Below, one piece after another: positions 11,567 to 23,444 of a DNA stretch of 64,000 nt. The stretch is from Aurelia coerulea. Its lineage: Eukaryota > Cnidaria > Scyphozoa > Semaeostomeae > Ulmaridae. The DNA is taken from NCBI GenBank assembly GCA_039566865.1, contig CM076951.1, forward strand, positions 17,121,484-17,185,483, in the 5' to 3' direction. Every line of letters starts with the position of its first letter. Position 1 is the first letter of the stretch. Position numbers and translations under genes: made by a program. The notes under the pieces are model-generated. The model was given only the letters and a program-made list of their open reading frames with translations. It searched no databases and had not been told where the DNA came from.

Positions 11567-12990
11567 ATATAATAATAATAATATAATATATGTACCTCTT
11601 CTCCATTTCGGAGCAATTTCTACTTTAAGACTACTATGCACAAGTGCAGTGAGAGTAGTAACACGGGTTTTTGACTGGTCTTGCTTTAGTTCAGAAAGCA
11701 AAATTGTTCCACACATTTGTTTATGTTACTTAGTAATTTTGGATTATTTCCCTGTATGCTACATATTCTTGGTAAATCGTTGTTTTGGAAATAGGAGCAT
11801 TCCCACAGGTGCTCTAAATATTCCTCATGTTCTCCACACCTTCTGCATAAAGCGCTTTCATGTTTTCCTTTGTAATTTGTCTTTAAATCAGTCATGTTTA
11901 ATTTTAGTTTTAGTAGTTTTGCACCTTCGTTGTGTTTAATATACCGTTTTATACCAAATGAAGTTTTTTTGATAAATCTCATTTTTGTTTTATTATTTTG
12001 ACTCATATCATTTTCAATGGATGTAATTATTTTTTGGTTTATTAATTTTTTCCACCCTTTGGTTGTCAAGTTGCAAATTTGTTCTTCCGTTAGATCAATG
12101 TTAAGGTTTTTTAAATCTTCCATAATTTGATTATACCAGCAATCTACAAAGTTTAGTCGTTTTTGTTCTTTGTACACTTGTTTCACAAGTCTTGTTTCTT
12201 TCATATTTAGTATTTTATGCAGATATGTAAGCCTTTTTTCCTTTATTCTATATTCCATTGGTTTGAGGCCACATTCATATAATATGCCTTGGTATGGTGT
12301 TGAAATTGGGAGACCGTTGATTATAGTTAAAGCGTCCTTTTGTATGTTTTCAAGTTGTTTAAGTTGTTTTTTAGAAACTTTTGACCACGTTTCACACGCG
12401 TACAGTATTTTTGGTATTAATAAGCATTCTATGAGTCGTATGCTTATCTCCAAACTTTTCTCCTTAAATGGCATTTGATTTACTAAGAATTTTATTTCAT
12501 TAGTTACTGCTTTTGCAGAGTTTCGTCTGTTGCTAATGGTTTTGTCTAACGAATTTTTATTATCTTTTAAGCCCCCTAAATACTTATACTTTTCAACCGC
12601 TTTGATTATTTCATTATTTAATTTCAATTTTATTTCAGTACTGTTATGTTTTGTTCTATCAAAATGCATGTGCAAAATTTCACTTTTCTCCAAATTAAAG
12701 TTTAACAAGTTTTTGTTTTGAAATTCTTCTGCAATATTAAGCATTTCTTGCATTTTTTCAATTGAAATTGATGCTAGTAATATATCATCCTGATACAATA
12801 ACGGAGGAATTATCATGTTTCCAAAACGTATTCCTAATTTTTTTGTTATTATTGGCTGCATGCATTTGTCAATGTGATTGGCACAGATTGGGGCTGCCAA
12901 TATTGTTCCTTGTTTCAGGTTCTCATCAATTTCAACCTCCTTTGTCATCCCACATGGGGTCTCAATTTGTATAAAAGCTGAGATCTTGCT
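11567..12990 (-). CDS. 5'-truncated non-LTR retrotransposon (reverse transcriptase C-terminal half)
   Basis: One long minus-strand frame (stop at 11686) encodes the later part of a LINE reverse transcriptase. Homology starts near 12987 with a K-Q-G-T-I-L segment (family G-x-R-Q-G). The catalytic box is at 12795-12784, reading YQDD where most LINEs have F/YADD. A KYLG motif and the thumb region with KILYACETW follow. The C-terminal zinc-knuckle-like CRRCGEHEEYLEHLWEC lies about 11847-11797. The fingers and endonuclease are missing, as expected from 5' truncation. The upstream 60 codons of the open frame come from flanking G-rich repeat DNA, not from the element. The 3' UTR ends in a TTA/ATT microsatellite at 11567-11591, a usual 3' tail for some clades. 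No internal stops, so a fairly young copy. Confidence 0.85.
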
Positions 12991-12999
12991 TGAATACAG

Positions 13000-13570
13000 A
13001 CAGAAAATATGCGTACACTTATTACAGTTCATTTTGCATTGCAAAGGCAAAAACAATAATGACAGAGCAACACAAGCAGTGGCGGGGGGGCCGGGGGGGC
13101 ATGTGCCCCCCCCAGCAGCGTGAGAAAGAGGGGGCGCCAAAGGCGCCCATCGTTTAGAGGGCGCCAAATGCCTGGAAGCTTGCTTCGCGCTAAATCGATT
13201 TAGAATGTATAAATGTGACAGAAAAAGTGTGGCAGATATTTTTGCCTCAATTTTTGATTTTGTAGGCGCATTTTGAAGTTGTTTAGATCATAACTGAATC
13301 ATAAATGTTTTTATTCGATGTTGAATCGATAACTCACTATAAACAGGTTTATAAAATGCCTAGAGATCGTACTATCCCACTTCCAAGGCGTTTTTACTCA
13401 AGTGTGAGTGAACCAATCCTATCTAGAAAAAGTCAGTGTTGTGGCCACGAGAGGTTTGGGGGTGGGGCAATTGCCCCCACTTTTGTTGATTAAAACTGCA
13501 GAGAAAATAGCTTGGTATAGGTTGGGAAAGAATTTTCCGAGAAATATCAAATCTTCCATTTTAGCATTTA
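13000..13570. other. G/C-run repeat DNA, no gene seen
   Basis: A GCAGTGGCGGGG start followed by long G and C runs at 13078-13115, and GGGCGCC words at 13131-13165 that recur at 18303. This looks like the edge of a DNA-transposon-derived repeat of the CAGTGGCG type, but I could not place its partner end. Confidence 0.35.
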
Positions 13571-14150
13571 GTCCGTGAGCTAAGACCCCCGACCTGGCAT
13601 CCCCCCCACCACAGCCAAATTTTATGTTTTTCCTACACTTCAAAGCATGCTGATTACGAATATGCATGTTAACATTGAATAAACTGGGACGCAGGTCTTG
13701 TTTTTTCTAAAATAAAATAAGTACCTTTCTGTTTTATAGGCGCATCTTAAATCCTGACGTGAGAGGGCCCACTATTTTACTTTTCGCTAGTAGTTAGCAC
13801 CATATTAACAAAAATTTGCCCAAATATGAAGCAAAATGCTTTCCAGTGTCAAAACTACAAAGACTCAAGTTATCATATCTTTTAGGGTAGTATCCAAAAA
13901 CTGTGACGTCACATCCCCTCGCTTTGTGATATCAAGCATCCATGTCTGAAAATGATGAAATTTCTCGTTAAAGCTTTTGGCTTTTTCTTTGGTATCTGAG
14001 TGTGTTTTGATCGATGAATCAACATGAAATTATGTGTTTTTTTAAGTAATCAAAATAGACAGTTTTACATGATGGGAACGAAGAGAAGCTTGAGATAGTA
14101 TGAAAGAGTATCTCTCATACATCACCTTAATATCTCAATAAATATAATCT

Positions 14151-15980
14151 TTAATCATCATCTTCGCTGTCACTGCTTGCTTCCTCTGCTTCTTCTTCCG
14201 CGCTAGCGTCATCATCGGACGTATTTCTTCAATGTTTTCGAGTAAGATATCTGCAATTTTCGTAGGTATTATCTCCCCTTCACAACAACATGGCTCAAGT
14301 TTTCAATCAACTAGCATCCAGCCATTTTTTTCACTAGCTTCTTGGGGATCAAATATTGCAATATTAGCTCCTTTCCAAATTGCAACCTTATAATTTGTGC
14401 GTTTGATGTGCTTCCTCAAACACCTCCTTAGCTTTGCCAAGTCTACATTTTTCATAGCATCGAGTTTGTCACTGTTTTGTCCAAATCTCTTCTTGACAAT
14501 CTTCGCTCGAACTTCGCCTATATCTTTCATTCTTTTTTATCCATACATACATGCTGCAGATAAATTTCTCCAGGCCTTTACGTTCCAGCACTGACCCACT
14601 TTGCAAAACACACCTTCAGACTTCAAATTTTATCTAATATCTTTGTTGACTTAAATTTGCCAATTCCTTTGAAAGCACTTGTTCTGTCACATCTTGTGAT
14701 AGCATGGAGTGCCAGAAGTGCTGTGCACCGTTTCTCGGTAAAATCGTCAGCTACTTTTGTGATGTCAAGTCCGATTGTTTCCATTTCCTGGGTCAAAAAG
14801 AAGTGTGACTCTGGTGGTTGTTGCAAAATGCAGCAGAATGAAGAATATACTCTACCACTGTCTGGACTGCGGACACAGACTTCCTCAAATCCGTTGTCTG
14901 CTGCATAAATGCAATATAAAACAACTCTTGTACCTTTTCCTTCTTAGTTTGACATTATGCAAGGTATCTAGGTAGGTAGGTATCATATTTACTTCATAAT
15001 CTCGATTTTGGCAACCTCCCTGTCATCTTCTGAGCTTAGCTAGACTGCTTTGCCTGCATTTATTAAAATGACTGATTTGTTCAATAATTTGGAATTGAAA
15101 TCATCTCCCTCCCAGGTCTGCTCAATGACATTAATTAGCTGTCTCTTGTTCTCTTCGTTTGTTAGAAACTCTGCCCAACTTTCAGGCCATCTTGTGTTAA
15201 TCCCCTTGATTATTCTCTTCTCACCACAACCTCTTCTTTCTCACTCTTGTGATATGACTGAGCGTGGAAAATACATAAGTGCTTAAAATAACACTTTCTT
15301 TCAATGATGTACTGATATCAAATATAATTTCGCCTATCCCTTTGAATGTATTTTTCAACTGTTTAAGATTGTAGAAAGTTGCATTATCATCTTTAATATA
15401 CATTGTCATTGATTTGTTTCGAATCTCTGCATTCTCAATTTATTTTGTTAGTTAATGGAAACTTTGGCTCTTATCTTGGCTCTTTGCCAAAAATCCATCT
15501 GGTGTTCCAATAAACAATGGGTACAGGCATCAAAGGGTAGCTTATCAGTTCTTTGAGATCAAATGTTTCATCTTTGTCTTTGCAACTTGATAAGTAGCTG
15601 TAAGGCGACGTTTCTTTGCTTTCTTTGATGTCTTAACGTGGTCTTCATGTTCATATCACGAGCCGTTTTAGCTTTTTGCTTTTGATAGGCCCAAAGAATC
15701 TCTCATTTTTCACAAGCCTAACATTGATAAATTCCTCTTTGGTTGCTTTGCCAGTTTTTTCCCGGGTTCATCTTTGCCTGGGTTACTTCATCTGACGCAA
15801 CTGCACCAGAAGCTATCGAGTACAGTTTTGATTCATCATCAACTTCAAAAGGATTCATCCGACTTTCAAACTTTTTTACCACTTTTTTTACCGCTTTCTC
15901 AGTTTTCCTAACTTGTGAGAGTCTACACTCTTGGTGCTTCCGCAAATTGATAGAGTCTGCATCTAGCATGGCTGCCATTG
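14151..15980 (-). pseudogene. degraded transposon-linked protein, family unassigned
   Basis: Pieces in order on the minus strand match a family I know from cnidarian and other invertebrate repeats but cannot name. They are: MNPFEVDDE...SIASGAVASDEV (15978-15718); SYPLMPVPIVYW (about 15565-15530; family YPLTPVP); NGFEEVCVRSPDS (about 14900); and a C-T-A-L-L-A-L-H-A-I-T-R-C-D-R-T-S-A-F-K-G-I-G-K block (about 14740-14660; family HAxTGCDxTSAFxGxGK). Then come KHIKRTNYKVAIWKGA...GWMLVD (14440-14303) and an acidic tail SDDDASAEEEAEEASSDSED ending at the TAA at 14151. Stops and frameshifts lie between the pieces. Length and order fit a ~600-residue protein, and its place between the long inverted ends suggests it belongs to the 4-kb transposon. 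Confidence 0.65.
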
Positions 15981-16197
15981 ATAGAATAGCTTCTAAATAC
16001 CTGGTCCTCTCTTGCGTTGTCTTTGCCCATCTTTGGTAGGCTCCATAATTTGAGAGTATTCCAGAGACTCATGTTCCACTGCCGCCCGCTCCTCCGCGTG
16101 ACTTTCCATGTGACTTTCCATTCAATGGCACCAAAACCGATGAACAAATGACAAGGGAAATGAAAGATAGGTGTGATTTATTCGCCATCCTCACACC

Positions 16198-16332
16198 CAT
16201 CGGCGTAGGGGGAAATAAGATTTGGGGGGGGCTGCCCGATAAAAAATCCATTGTTTAAGAAAATTTTGCCCGACTTAAGGCGGATTTCTGCCCGATTATG
16301 GCTGATTTTTAATCCTGTCTCCTACGCCTATG
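16198..16332. mobile_element. 135-bp hAT-type MITE, 8-bp TSD
   Basis: CATCGGCGTAGG at 16198 pairs with CCTACGCCTATG ending at 16332. The direct repeat CTCACACC flanks it at 16190-16197 and 16333-16340. The interior has CTGCCCGATAAAAAATCCAT and CTTAAGGCGGATTTCTGC, shared with the copy at 55166-55335. An 8-bp duplication is typical of hAT. Confidence 0.9.
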
Positions 16333-16585
16333 CTCACACCAATCCAGGGAAGTTCAAGCAAGCCCTTTTGATGTAGCATTTGCGCTGCACGCGAACTGCG
16401 GCAGCAGCAAGCATGTTTTGTTGGTATTTTTTGTGCATTTTGGAGATACAATTGTCAACTGAGCCTTCGGTGATAGTGTTTCGGGATTTTAGGTCACTAC
16501 ACTATTTCGCTCACGGCTTATCCCCAGCAACCTTGGCCAAAGGTCCAGGATGTGAGACTGAGCACAAGCCACACATGGTCTAGAT

Positions 16586-17110
16586 AGCATAGGTTCCAAA
16601 TCTTTAAAAAGCCTGGTGTAAAATTCAGTTACTTATTTCTTTGAACTGAATGATTTCAAAGAAACTTCAGCTATTTCTCTGTAATTCTACCGTTGGACTT
16701 TTGTGAAATCTTCAATATTTTCAGAATTAGAGTGTTTTTCTTCTTTTTCAAGAATTCAAGAAAAATTCTCAAAAAAACTTAAAACCATCGTAGTTTCTAA
16801 ACAGTTTGAAGCAACATGAAATCATTTCAAAGAAAACCATAGTTTATGAATGTCTACAATATGGTATCAAGCAAAAGTCTGTCACTTTTCTGGTTTATGA
16901 TTTTGAAATTTGATGACGTCACACCCTCAAATGAGTTGAAATGTAACATACGCTGAAATTTAAAAAAATATTGGAAATTTCTGAAAAGTCCAACGGTAGA
17001 ATTAAAGATGAATAACTAAAGTTTGTTTCAAGCCACTCAGTCAGAAGAAATAGATCACAGAATTTTACACCCACATTTTTAAGTCGAATTAAAGATTTGG
17101 AAGCTATGCT
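16586..17110. mobile_element. 525-bp foldback MITE, 9-bp TSD (Mutator-like)
   Basis: AGCATAGGTTCCAAATCTTT at 16586 pairs with AAAGATTTGGAAGCTATGCT ending at 17110. The 9-bp repeat GGTCTAGAT flanks both sides (16577-16585, 17111-17119). The arms continue inward for ~140 bp, for example CTACCGTTGGACTTTT against AAAAGTCCAACGGTAG. A 9-bp duplication is the Mutator hallmark, but no transposase is present. Confidence 0.88.
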
Positions 17111-18572
17111 GGTCTAGATAGGACAGCTAAAGTTGGGCTGTTTTTTCATGTTTTCAACAACGCACTTCTTCTTTGAACTTTCATAACCCTCTATCATCTG
17201 TTTGATCGCTTCGTTTGACATCAAGCAATCAAGATTGGCCTGATTCCTCATCTCACTGAATACTCATAGCTTTTCTATGGAATGTAGGGGAAGATCAATA
17301 AACTGCTCACTGTCGTCGTGCAACATGGCATATTTTTGCAGCAGCATGCACTAGTCAGCATTTTGCTTCATATTTGGGCAACTTTTCGTTGTGGTGCTAA
17401 TTGATAGCAGAAAGTAACATATTTGGACCTCTGACGTCAGGATTTAAGATGCGCCTATAAAACAAAAAGGTACTTATTTTATTTTAGAAAAAACAAGACC
17501 TGCGTCCCAGTTTATTCAATGTTAACATGCATATTCGTAATCAGCATGCTTTGAAGTGTAGGAAAAACATAAAATTTGGCTGTGGTGGGGGGGAGGGATG
17601 CCAGGTTGGGGCTCTTAGCTCACGGACTAATTGGCAAATATGGAATCAAGGGATGCATTCTAAGCCAAAGTAAAGGATGTTCCTTCAAAAATTTTCCTTG
17701 TGCTCGGATCTATAGGATAACATTAATACCTTAGTTGCCTTTCTTGAACTCTGTTAGTGTGTCAGTATCAGTAGTGCTCTTCTCACTAAAAACACCACTG
17801 CGGAGTTGCATTCTCTTTAGATTTAGAGTCCTCAATTCTATTAGTTGGACTGAGAGGACTTTTCTCACAGGTGCACGAGATTTGGGCGTGAAGAGTTTGT
17901 GGACGTGAATATCAGTTCTTGCTAACTATGTAACATAGAACGAAAATTAATCATGCAATTTTGCATCAGTTTATTTTTTAAGGTCTCTCTTCGAGATTTT
18001 ATACTCTATTTCAAAGTTCTCCGCGAGAAGCGTCTTGATATTTCATTTCTTTCTCAGTTAAATTCTGAATTTTTCCCACAAGAGGCGTTTTCCAACGATA
18101 AGAAGGGCATGATTGAAAAAAATTTTCGCTCGCTCCGCTTGCACAGAGATGTGATCACATCACCAAATTGTACCATTTTTGGTTCCAACGAGAGTGCAGA
18201 AGAAGCATCATGCTTTATTTTCAAAGCATTTCTGAAGAAGGAACCAGTCTTGAAAGCCTTGGCGCGTTGTGTAATGGACGAGAGACAAAAGTCACAGTTT
18301 TCTAGGGGGCGCCAAAAAACAGGTTGTGCCCCCCCCAGCCCCAGTATGGAATGTAAGTTTTCCGTGCACCGGACAACAAAATTGTCAATGATCGGTGTGC
18401 ACCAATTGGTGTACACTGGGTGGCTGCGTGCGCCGGAGGTGCATCAATCTAGGGGGGGGGGGGTCCGGGGGCATGATCTCCCGGAAAAATTTGGATTTAT
18501 AACATTTAAAATAATGTAGAACACAACCAAATTTTGCTTTCTTTGGTTTTTGGCATGGCCAGTATAAACAAA

Positions 18573-18660
18573 TCGGGGGGGGGCTAAAATGAAGGGGTCT
18601 GGGGACGAAGTCCCCAGGAAATTTTTGAGGAAACACCCTCTACTTGGGCTTAGAACACTT
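18573..18660. repeat. dispersed repeat shared with 46262-46350
   Basis: Both places read AGGGGTCTGGGG..(A)AG(T)CCCCAGGAAA(A)TTTTTG followed by CACCCT(C)TACTTGGGCTTAGAA. A second partial match (CCCCAGGAAAATTTTTGAG) begins near 18737. At 46.3 kb the same block lies inside a 288-bp insertion with its own target duplication, so the family is mobile. Confidence 0.7.
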
Positions 18661-19514
18661 CTGGTGATCTCATATTTGCTGGTGCTAAAATAGAACCTTG
18701 ACCATTTCTAATTACACTATTTTTAAAGATCAGTATCCCCAGGAAAATTTTTGAGTAAGCATCTCTTTCGTTGGCTTTTACTTTTAGAGTGCCTTTCCAT
18801 TCCATTATATCTTTACCAGAGACAAATTGAAAACTTGACATTTCTGACAACACTGCACAAAAAGACCACAAGGAGATGAGCAAGATGCTATTCAGACAAA
18901 ATTCATTGGTAGTATCATTGTTGCCCCAGCCAATTTGGAGCCACCACGCCACTGAACACAAGAGATACTGCATATGTCTGTACTTTGCGATTTGTTTTGT
19001 ATTCATACCTAAAAGTATTTGCTTTGCAATTTAAAGAAATTGCCTTGGCTCGCAGGGCAAGGGGGTGGGTTCTTTTTCTAAATTTTGGGTAGGGGTCTGC
19101 CTCAAGCATATTCAAAGTGGTAATGTTGTCTCGACTAATTTCTACAAAAATGATACCCTAGGCTGACCATTATTAAAAGATGATACCCTCAGCTATGTAG
19201 ATTCATTTCCAACCCTTTCTGATCAGCATTCATCTCAAAATTTTTAGTTTGAAATCGAAAAAAAAATTTTTCATTTAAAAGGTGTATTATCAACAAAAAC
19301 GGGTTGTCAGGATGAAATTCCTGCTTACAAAGGCTTGGTTGAAAAGCACAACACAAATTTGCTGAAAACATAACCATTCCCTGGACCAGTATTGCCAAAC
19401 TTGATACCCTTGGCTAGACTAAAATTGCAAAAAAGTATGCCCTTGGCTGGACTTGCTCCTAGTCTCGCTCTTCAAAACACAAATTTATGATATCCAAAAT
19501 TATCAGTTTTAAAG

Positions 19515-19850
19515 GCTCCATAACAACCTGCAATACCTTGCAATACCTTGTACAAGCCTTGTAGTTATAGCCTTGTAACCTTGTTCCAGCCTGGAAAAGC
19601 CTTGAGTGTAACCTTGTGCACGGCTTGAAAAATGCTAAATTATTATCCTTGTGGAAACCTTTTGGCAGCCTTAGGTCATAATCCACGCTACAAGGCTCAA
19701 ACTTGGCCTAGCCTTGTACTTTTGTACAGCAATATTCATGTTTACTACCTTTGCCTTTATGAAAATGTCAAAACAAGGTTTTTGAAGCCTTTGCAATGTT
19801 TAGATATTACTCAAGCACCTTCCCAGAAATATCATACAAGAAACAAGTGA
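19515..19850. repeat. CCTTGTA-rich foldback repeat, copy 1
   Basis: Dense CCTTG/CAAGG words (AGCCTTGTAGTTATAGCCTT, AACCTTGTTCC, TACAAGGCTC). It shares the word AGCCTTGTA and the general pattern with 54465-54745. It can fold on itself. No gene. Confidence 0.55.
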
Positions 19851-21061
19851 AAATGAAGTAAATATATATTACAAGTATTTCCATTATTATAATAAATAAA
19901 TATATTTTCCCAGCACTGAAGTTTCTTTATTTTTTGGCGATCTGAAATTTGTGTTCCTCTGAAATTAATGTATGTCCATTAATTTAGGTTTCATTGAAAA
20001 ATGATGTTTATGAAGTACCATAAACATGATATGCAAACATTTTCAAATCTGTAAAAAACTGTACAGTGAGGGTACGAGTTGAATGGCCCAGCATTACGCG
20101 TGAAAGGGAAGTTGGAAAAGATTTAGAACAGTTAGGGAAAGCCCTTTGTAGACGAACATATAAGGAAATAGCTGCTGCTGCATGGAAAAACGAGTCAATT
20201 AAAGACAAATGACGGAGATATAAGGTGATTTAAATCAGTGGCCTGGGCTATCTAAATATAACCTATTGAATTCCATTGTATTTGATGATATCGAGAGATT
20301 AGCAAATCAATTAGACAAATTAAAGCACTAAGCCATCTTTTGTTCTATTTTTAAACTAGGCGCTATATATCCGTCATTTGTCTTTAAAAGCAACCTTCTG
20401 CACCTTTTTTTAAAGAAAATTGTTCTGGAATGCAGTACTATATGCTCTTAAAAGAAATTCAGTGTACTAAGTCAGACAAGCAAAGAAGACATGAAAAGGT
20501 TCCAGTTTGGAGCATTGCAAAAAGAACTGAAACTGGTATCCCCTCTGTTCTGGTCAGTTTTGAAAACAGCAGCTTATTGTAGGTTCCTCAAGATCTTCTT
20601 AGTTTATTTTGCATATGTTTTCTTGAAAGTCTCATGAAATTCCCTTAAATATCGACTGAAACAACTAGCATGATAACAGACTGTGTGGGCAGACATCAGT
20701 TAAGTCATTTAATTGATGTGAGTTGTAGGGAAAAAATCTGTAAAACATGGAGTGATGGAATGGAATGGAATGGTCGACATGGAATAGCCAAACTAATGGT
20801 CGGTTTTGAAAAAAAATTACACCAATGTGTTCCTCTCGATCTCTTCAGTTCATTTAGCGCATATTTTCTTGAAAATATGCTGGAATTCCTTCAGATTTCA
20901 ACTGAAACAAAATTGAATCTATGCTAGGCTCGCGTGAACACAGCTGTGGAATGTTGAGAAGTGACAGGGATCAATGACAGTTTTAATCCTTATCCTGTAA
21001 TGGCGCCAAGATCATTTTTATCATAAACGGGGGTTCATAAGAAACTTTAGACAACAGCAAA

Positions 21062-21331
21062 TTGAGTTATTGCTGCCCTCATGCACTCACTCGCTATTGT
21101 TTAAAAACAATGCCCAGTTGTTCATCATTTGCACAGTTTGTGGTATTGTTTATATTTCATTTCGCGTTGTGCAACTGTGAACTGAACTGCGTCGATTTTT
21201 CAAAAGCTATGCTTCTTGCTTCACCACGTTGTGACTTTCGTCGAAGAATCCAAAGTTTTAAGCTGCTAGCATATTTTGCCTGTGCAGCAGGCTTCACCAT
21301 GGTGGGTGTTACATACACGATTGTCATTTAG
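21062..21331 (+). pseudogene. left-arm copy of the unknown membrane-like ORF, internally deleted
   Basis: Same protein start as the minus-strand frame at 23444 (MSYCCPHALT...), with a few substitutions. It lacks 54 bp (18 codons) between two ATTTTG hexamers, which is what replication slippage would leave. A few bases further on, after GGTGGG, another small deletion shifts the frame and ends it. No function recognised. Confidence 0.6.
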
Positions 21332-22820
21332 AGCATGAACACTGCCTTCAAAATGCTATGAAAATGGATAACTTTAACGCAGATTGTACCACAGATTGTT
21401 TTATCTTACTGGTTACGTTGGACGCCCTGTTTAAAAAACAGAATGATTCTGAAAAATAGTGCAAATTTGATAGACTCCAAGAAACTCTTAGTAGCAAGAA
21501 GCTTTTTTGAGCTAGCCTGTGTTCTAGACTCCAGAACAATAAATTATATTTGCGTAATGGTCTGGAACACAGGCTATTTTGAGCCCCAAGTGCTTATTAC
21601 TCAATCTTGGAGACTCCAGAGGGGGCTTTAAGGGAGAGGGTGCTTGTCAGCTAGAGAGGGGGTTTATTCTCAAATGAAAAGGATATAAATTAAAGCATCT
21701 TAACTCTTTTATCCCCAATTTTGAGGAATGACATACAATATTACCGAGTCAAATGAACAAATTCGACATATTTATCAAAGCAGTATCAAAATTAACCTGC
21801 ACACTTTTTTAGCTAAATAAACTGAAATTTGACATCCTGTTTAATACAAATGAAGGAGGATGGAAAGTGGGGCTTCTTTAGAACATTTAGCTTAGAAGGG
21901 AGGGGCTTAGCAGAGAGGGAGGGGTTTATTAGAGAGGGGGCTAGGGAGCTAAAAAAGAACGTTTCTTCAACCTCAGTCCCCAGAGTCTTTGTCATGTTTG
22001 GACTTCCCAAAAATAAGAAATTGTAAGAAAAGTACGTCTAAACTAATTTTTTTTAAGAACTAAGGTCAAAGATTGCCAGACAGTCTCTTAAATGTTAGGA
22101 TACTTTTGCTACCTAAAGTCTCTGAATGAGTTTTAATTTCCATTCTGGAATGATTTATTTTTGTTCGAAGAGCTCTTAAATCACTTTGTAATAAGATTTC
22201 AAACTAGTAATAAAGTGATTTGCGCTCAAGACAATTTAAAAATAGTTAAAACATATTTTGAGTCACCGGAGAACATTATAACGGTAAATTACAAAAGTTT
22301 CGTATTTTTAATTCATAGTTTAGTTTTTTAAAGGGAATCTCAGGATCTATAAACCTTTGACAAAAATAACAGGAAATTCTGATATCCGATATGGCTAGAG
22401 CCACTTGAACCACTTTTATTATAAAAATGAGTATTATTGTTGAGAATTTCTTCCGGAATCAAACCAGCTGTGAATCATAATGTTCTGACTTCCCGTCTAA
22501 TTTCAATCGAATCTCTGCACATGGGGATGGCGTGGCAAGTGCCTGGAAAAATCAACACATCGATGGTGCCAGCCTTTAGTAAATTTTAGTGATTCCTTGC
22601 CATAAAAACTTGAAAACTCAAAATCTAATTGTTTGAACCTCTTGGGGGGACTATTATAGCATTTGGGGGACTATTTCCTTTTTAGCATGGTCACCATTGC
22701 AACGCATTTTTTACCTTCTTTCAAGCAAATATTTCGAACTGTCAAAGAAGCTCACCTCCCATAGCCAAAGCTCTGAAGGTACAGATCAGTGACCGAACAT
22801 TTCTACCACATACAACTTTG

Positions 22821-23444
22821 TTACTTTTGTAGATTTCTTTCACATGATTGTTGATGTGAATTTGGTGATTTTTCTGACAGTACCAACAGGGGATGTTTGG
22901 GGGTCCCAAAACCGTAAAACCGCTCAAAATTTAAAATGCAAAACATTTTGCGATATTTTACATCAAACCGAAACATAGCGTACAAGATTACAAAATATGG
23001 TGAAACCCCGTGACCGTAAAACCCAAACATTCCCTCTATCAAGTAGCAAGCCCGGAGGAAATTAAATCTGGCTTCGTCAGCTACTGAAATTCTGCAAGAC
23101 AGTTTTCTGGGGGCACACACGTGCTTGACTGTATGTAAAGCAAAGCCCACCATGGTGAAGCCTGCTGCACAGACAAAATTACCATTAGTGCCTAAAAATT
23201 CTGAAAATAAAATGGTACCCGATAAGACAAAATATGCCAGCAGCATAAAACTATGGATTCTCCGACGAAAGTCACAACGTGGTGAAGCAAGAAGCATAGC
23301 TTTTGAAAAATCGACGCAGTTCAGTTCACAGTTGCACAACGCGAAATGAAATATAAACAATACCACAAAGTGTGCAAATGATGAACAACTGGGCATTGTT
23401 TTCAAACAATAGTGAGTGAGTGCATGAGGGCAGCAATAACTCAA
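22821..23444 (-). CDS. unknown 207-residue ORF spanning right arm and centre of the foldback
   Basis: Open frame of 207 codons. Residues ~20-40 (SFAHFVVLFIFHFALC) and ~65-105 (SFMLLAYFVLSGTILFSEF, CAAGFTMVGFAL) are hydrophobic and could be membrane segments; Cys is frequent. About half lies in the inverted arm, the rest in the unique centre. I do not recognise it. It may be a captured host exon set, or a chance frame. The left arm carries a deleted copy, which shows that the centre-proximal end was once common to both arms. Confidence 0.35.
   Translation of the reverse strand: MSYCCPHALTHYCLKTMPSCSSFAHFVVLFIFHFALCNCELNCVDFSKAMLLASPRCDFRRRIHSFMLLAYFVLSGTILFSEFLGTNGNFVCAAGFTMVGFALHTVKHVCAPRKLSCRISVADEARFNFLRACYLIEGMFGFYGHGVSPYFVILYAMFRFDVKYRKMFCILNFERFYGFGTPKHPLLVLSEKSPNSHQQSCERNLQK

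Larger units (their letters stand above)
13571..17627. mobile_element. 4-kb transposon with ~270-bp terminal inverted repeats
   Basis: GTCCGTGAGCTAAGA at 13571 pairs with TCTTAGCTCACGGAC ending at 17627, both flanked by TA. Homology continues inward for about 270 bp (13571-13842 against 17362-17627), including CCCCCCACCACAGCCAAATT, AACTGGGACGCAGGTCTTG and AAGATGCGCCTATAAAAC. A degraded gene lies inside on the minus strand (14151-15980). Two later MITEs sit inside (16198-16332 and 16586-17110). The TA flank is plausible but short, so the exact target duplication is not certain. Confidence 0.88.
17628..20047. other. repeat-rich stretch without a recognised gene
   Basis: On the minus strand at about 17920-17730 there is a short, clean frame ...KLFTPKSRAPVRK...LNLKRMQLRSG... 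ending in a stop, probably the tail of another lost transposon gene. G/C runs lie at 18300-18480 and 18575. A block GGGGTCTGG...CCCCAGGAAATTTTTGAGG at 18590-18640 recurs at 46270-46320. Degenerate GATACCCTnGGCT words recur at 19150-19430. Confidence 0.45.

Noticed and set aside
12991..13167. N-terminal ~60 codons of the LINE frame
   Set aside because: They read through G/C-run repeat DNA; LINE homology begins near 12987.
17953..18519. 188-codon plus-strand frame
   Set aside because: No recognisable motif, ends in G-run repeat DNA; could not support a gene call.
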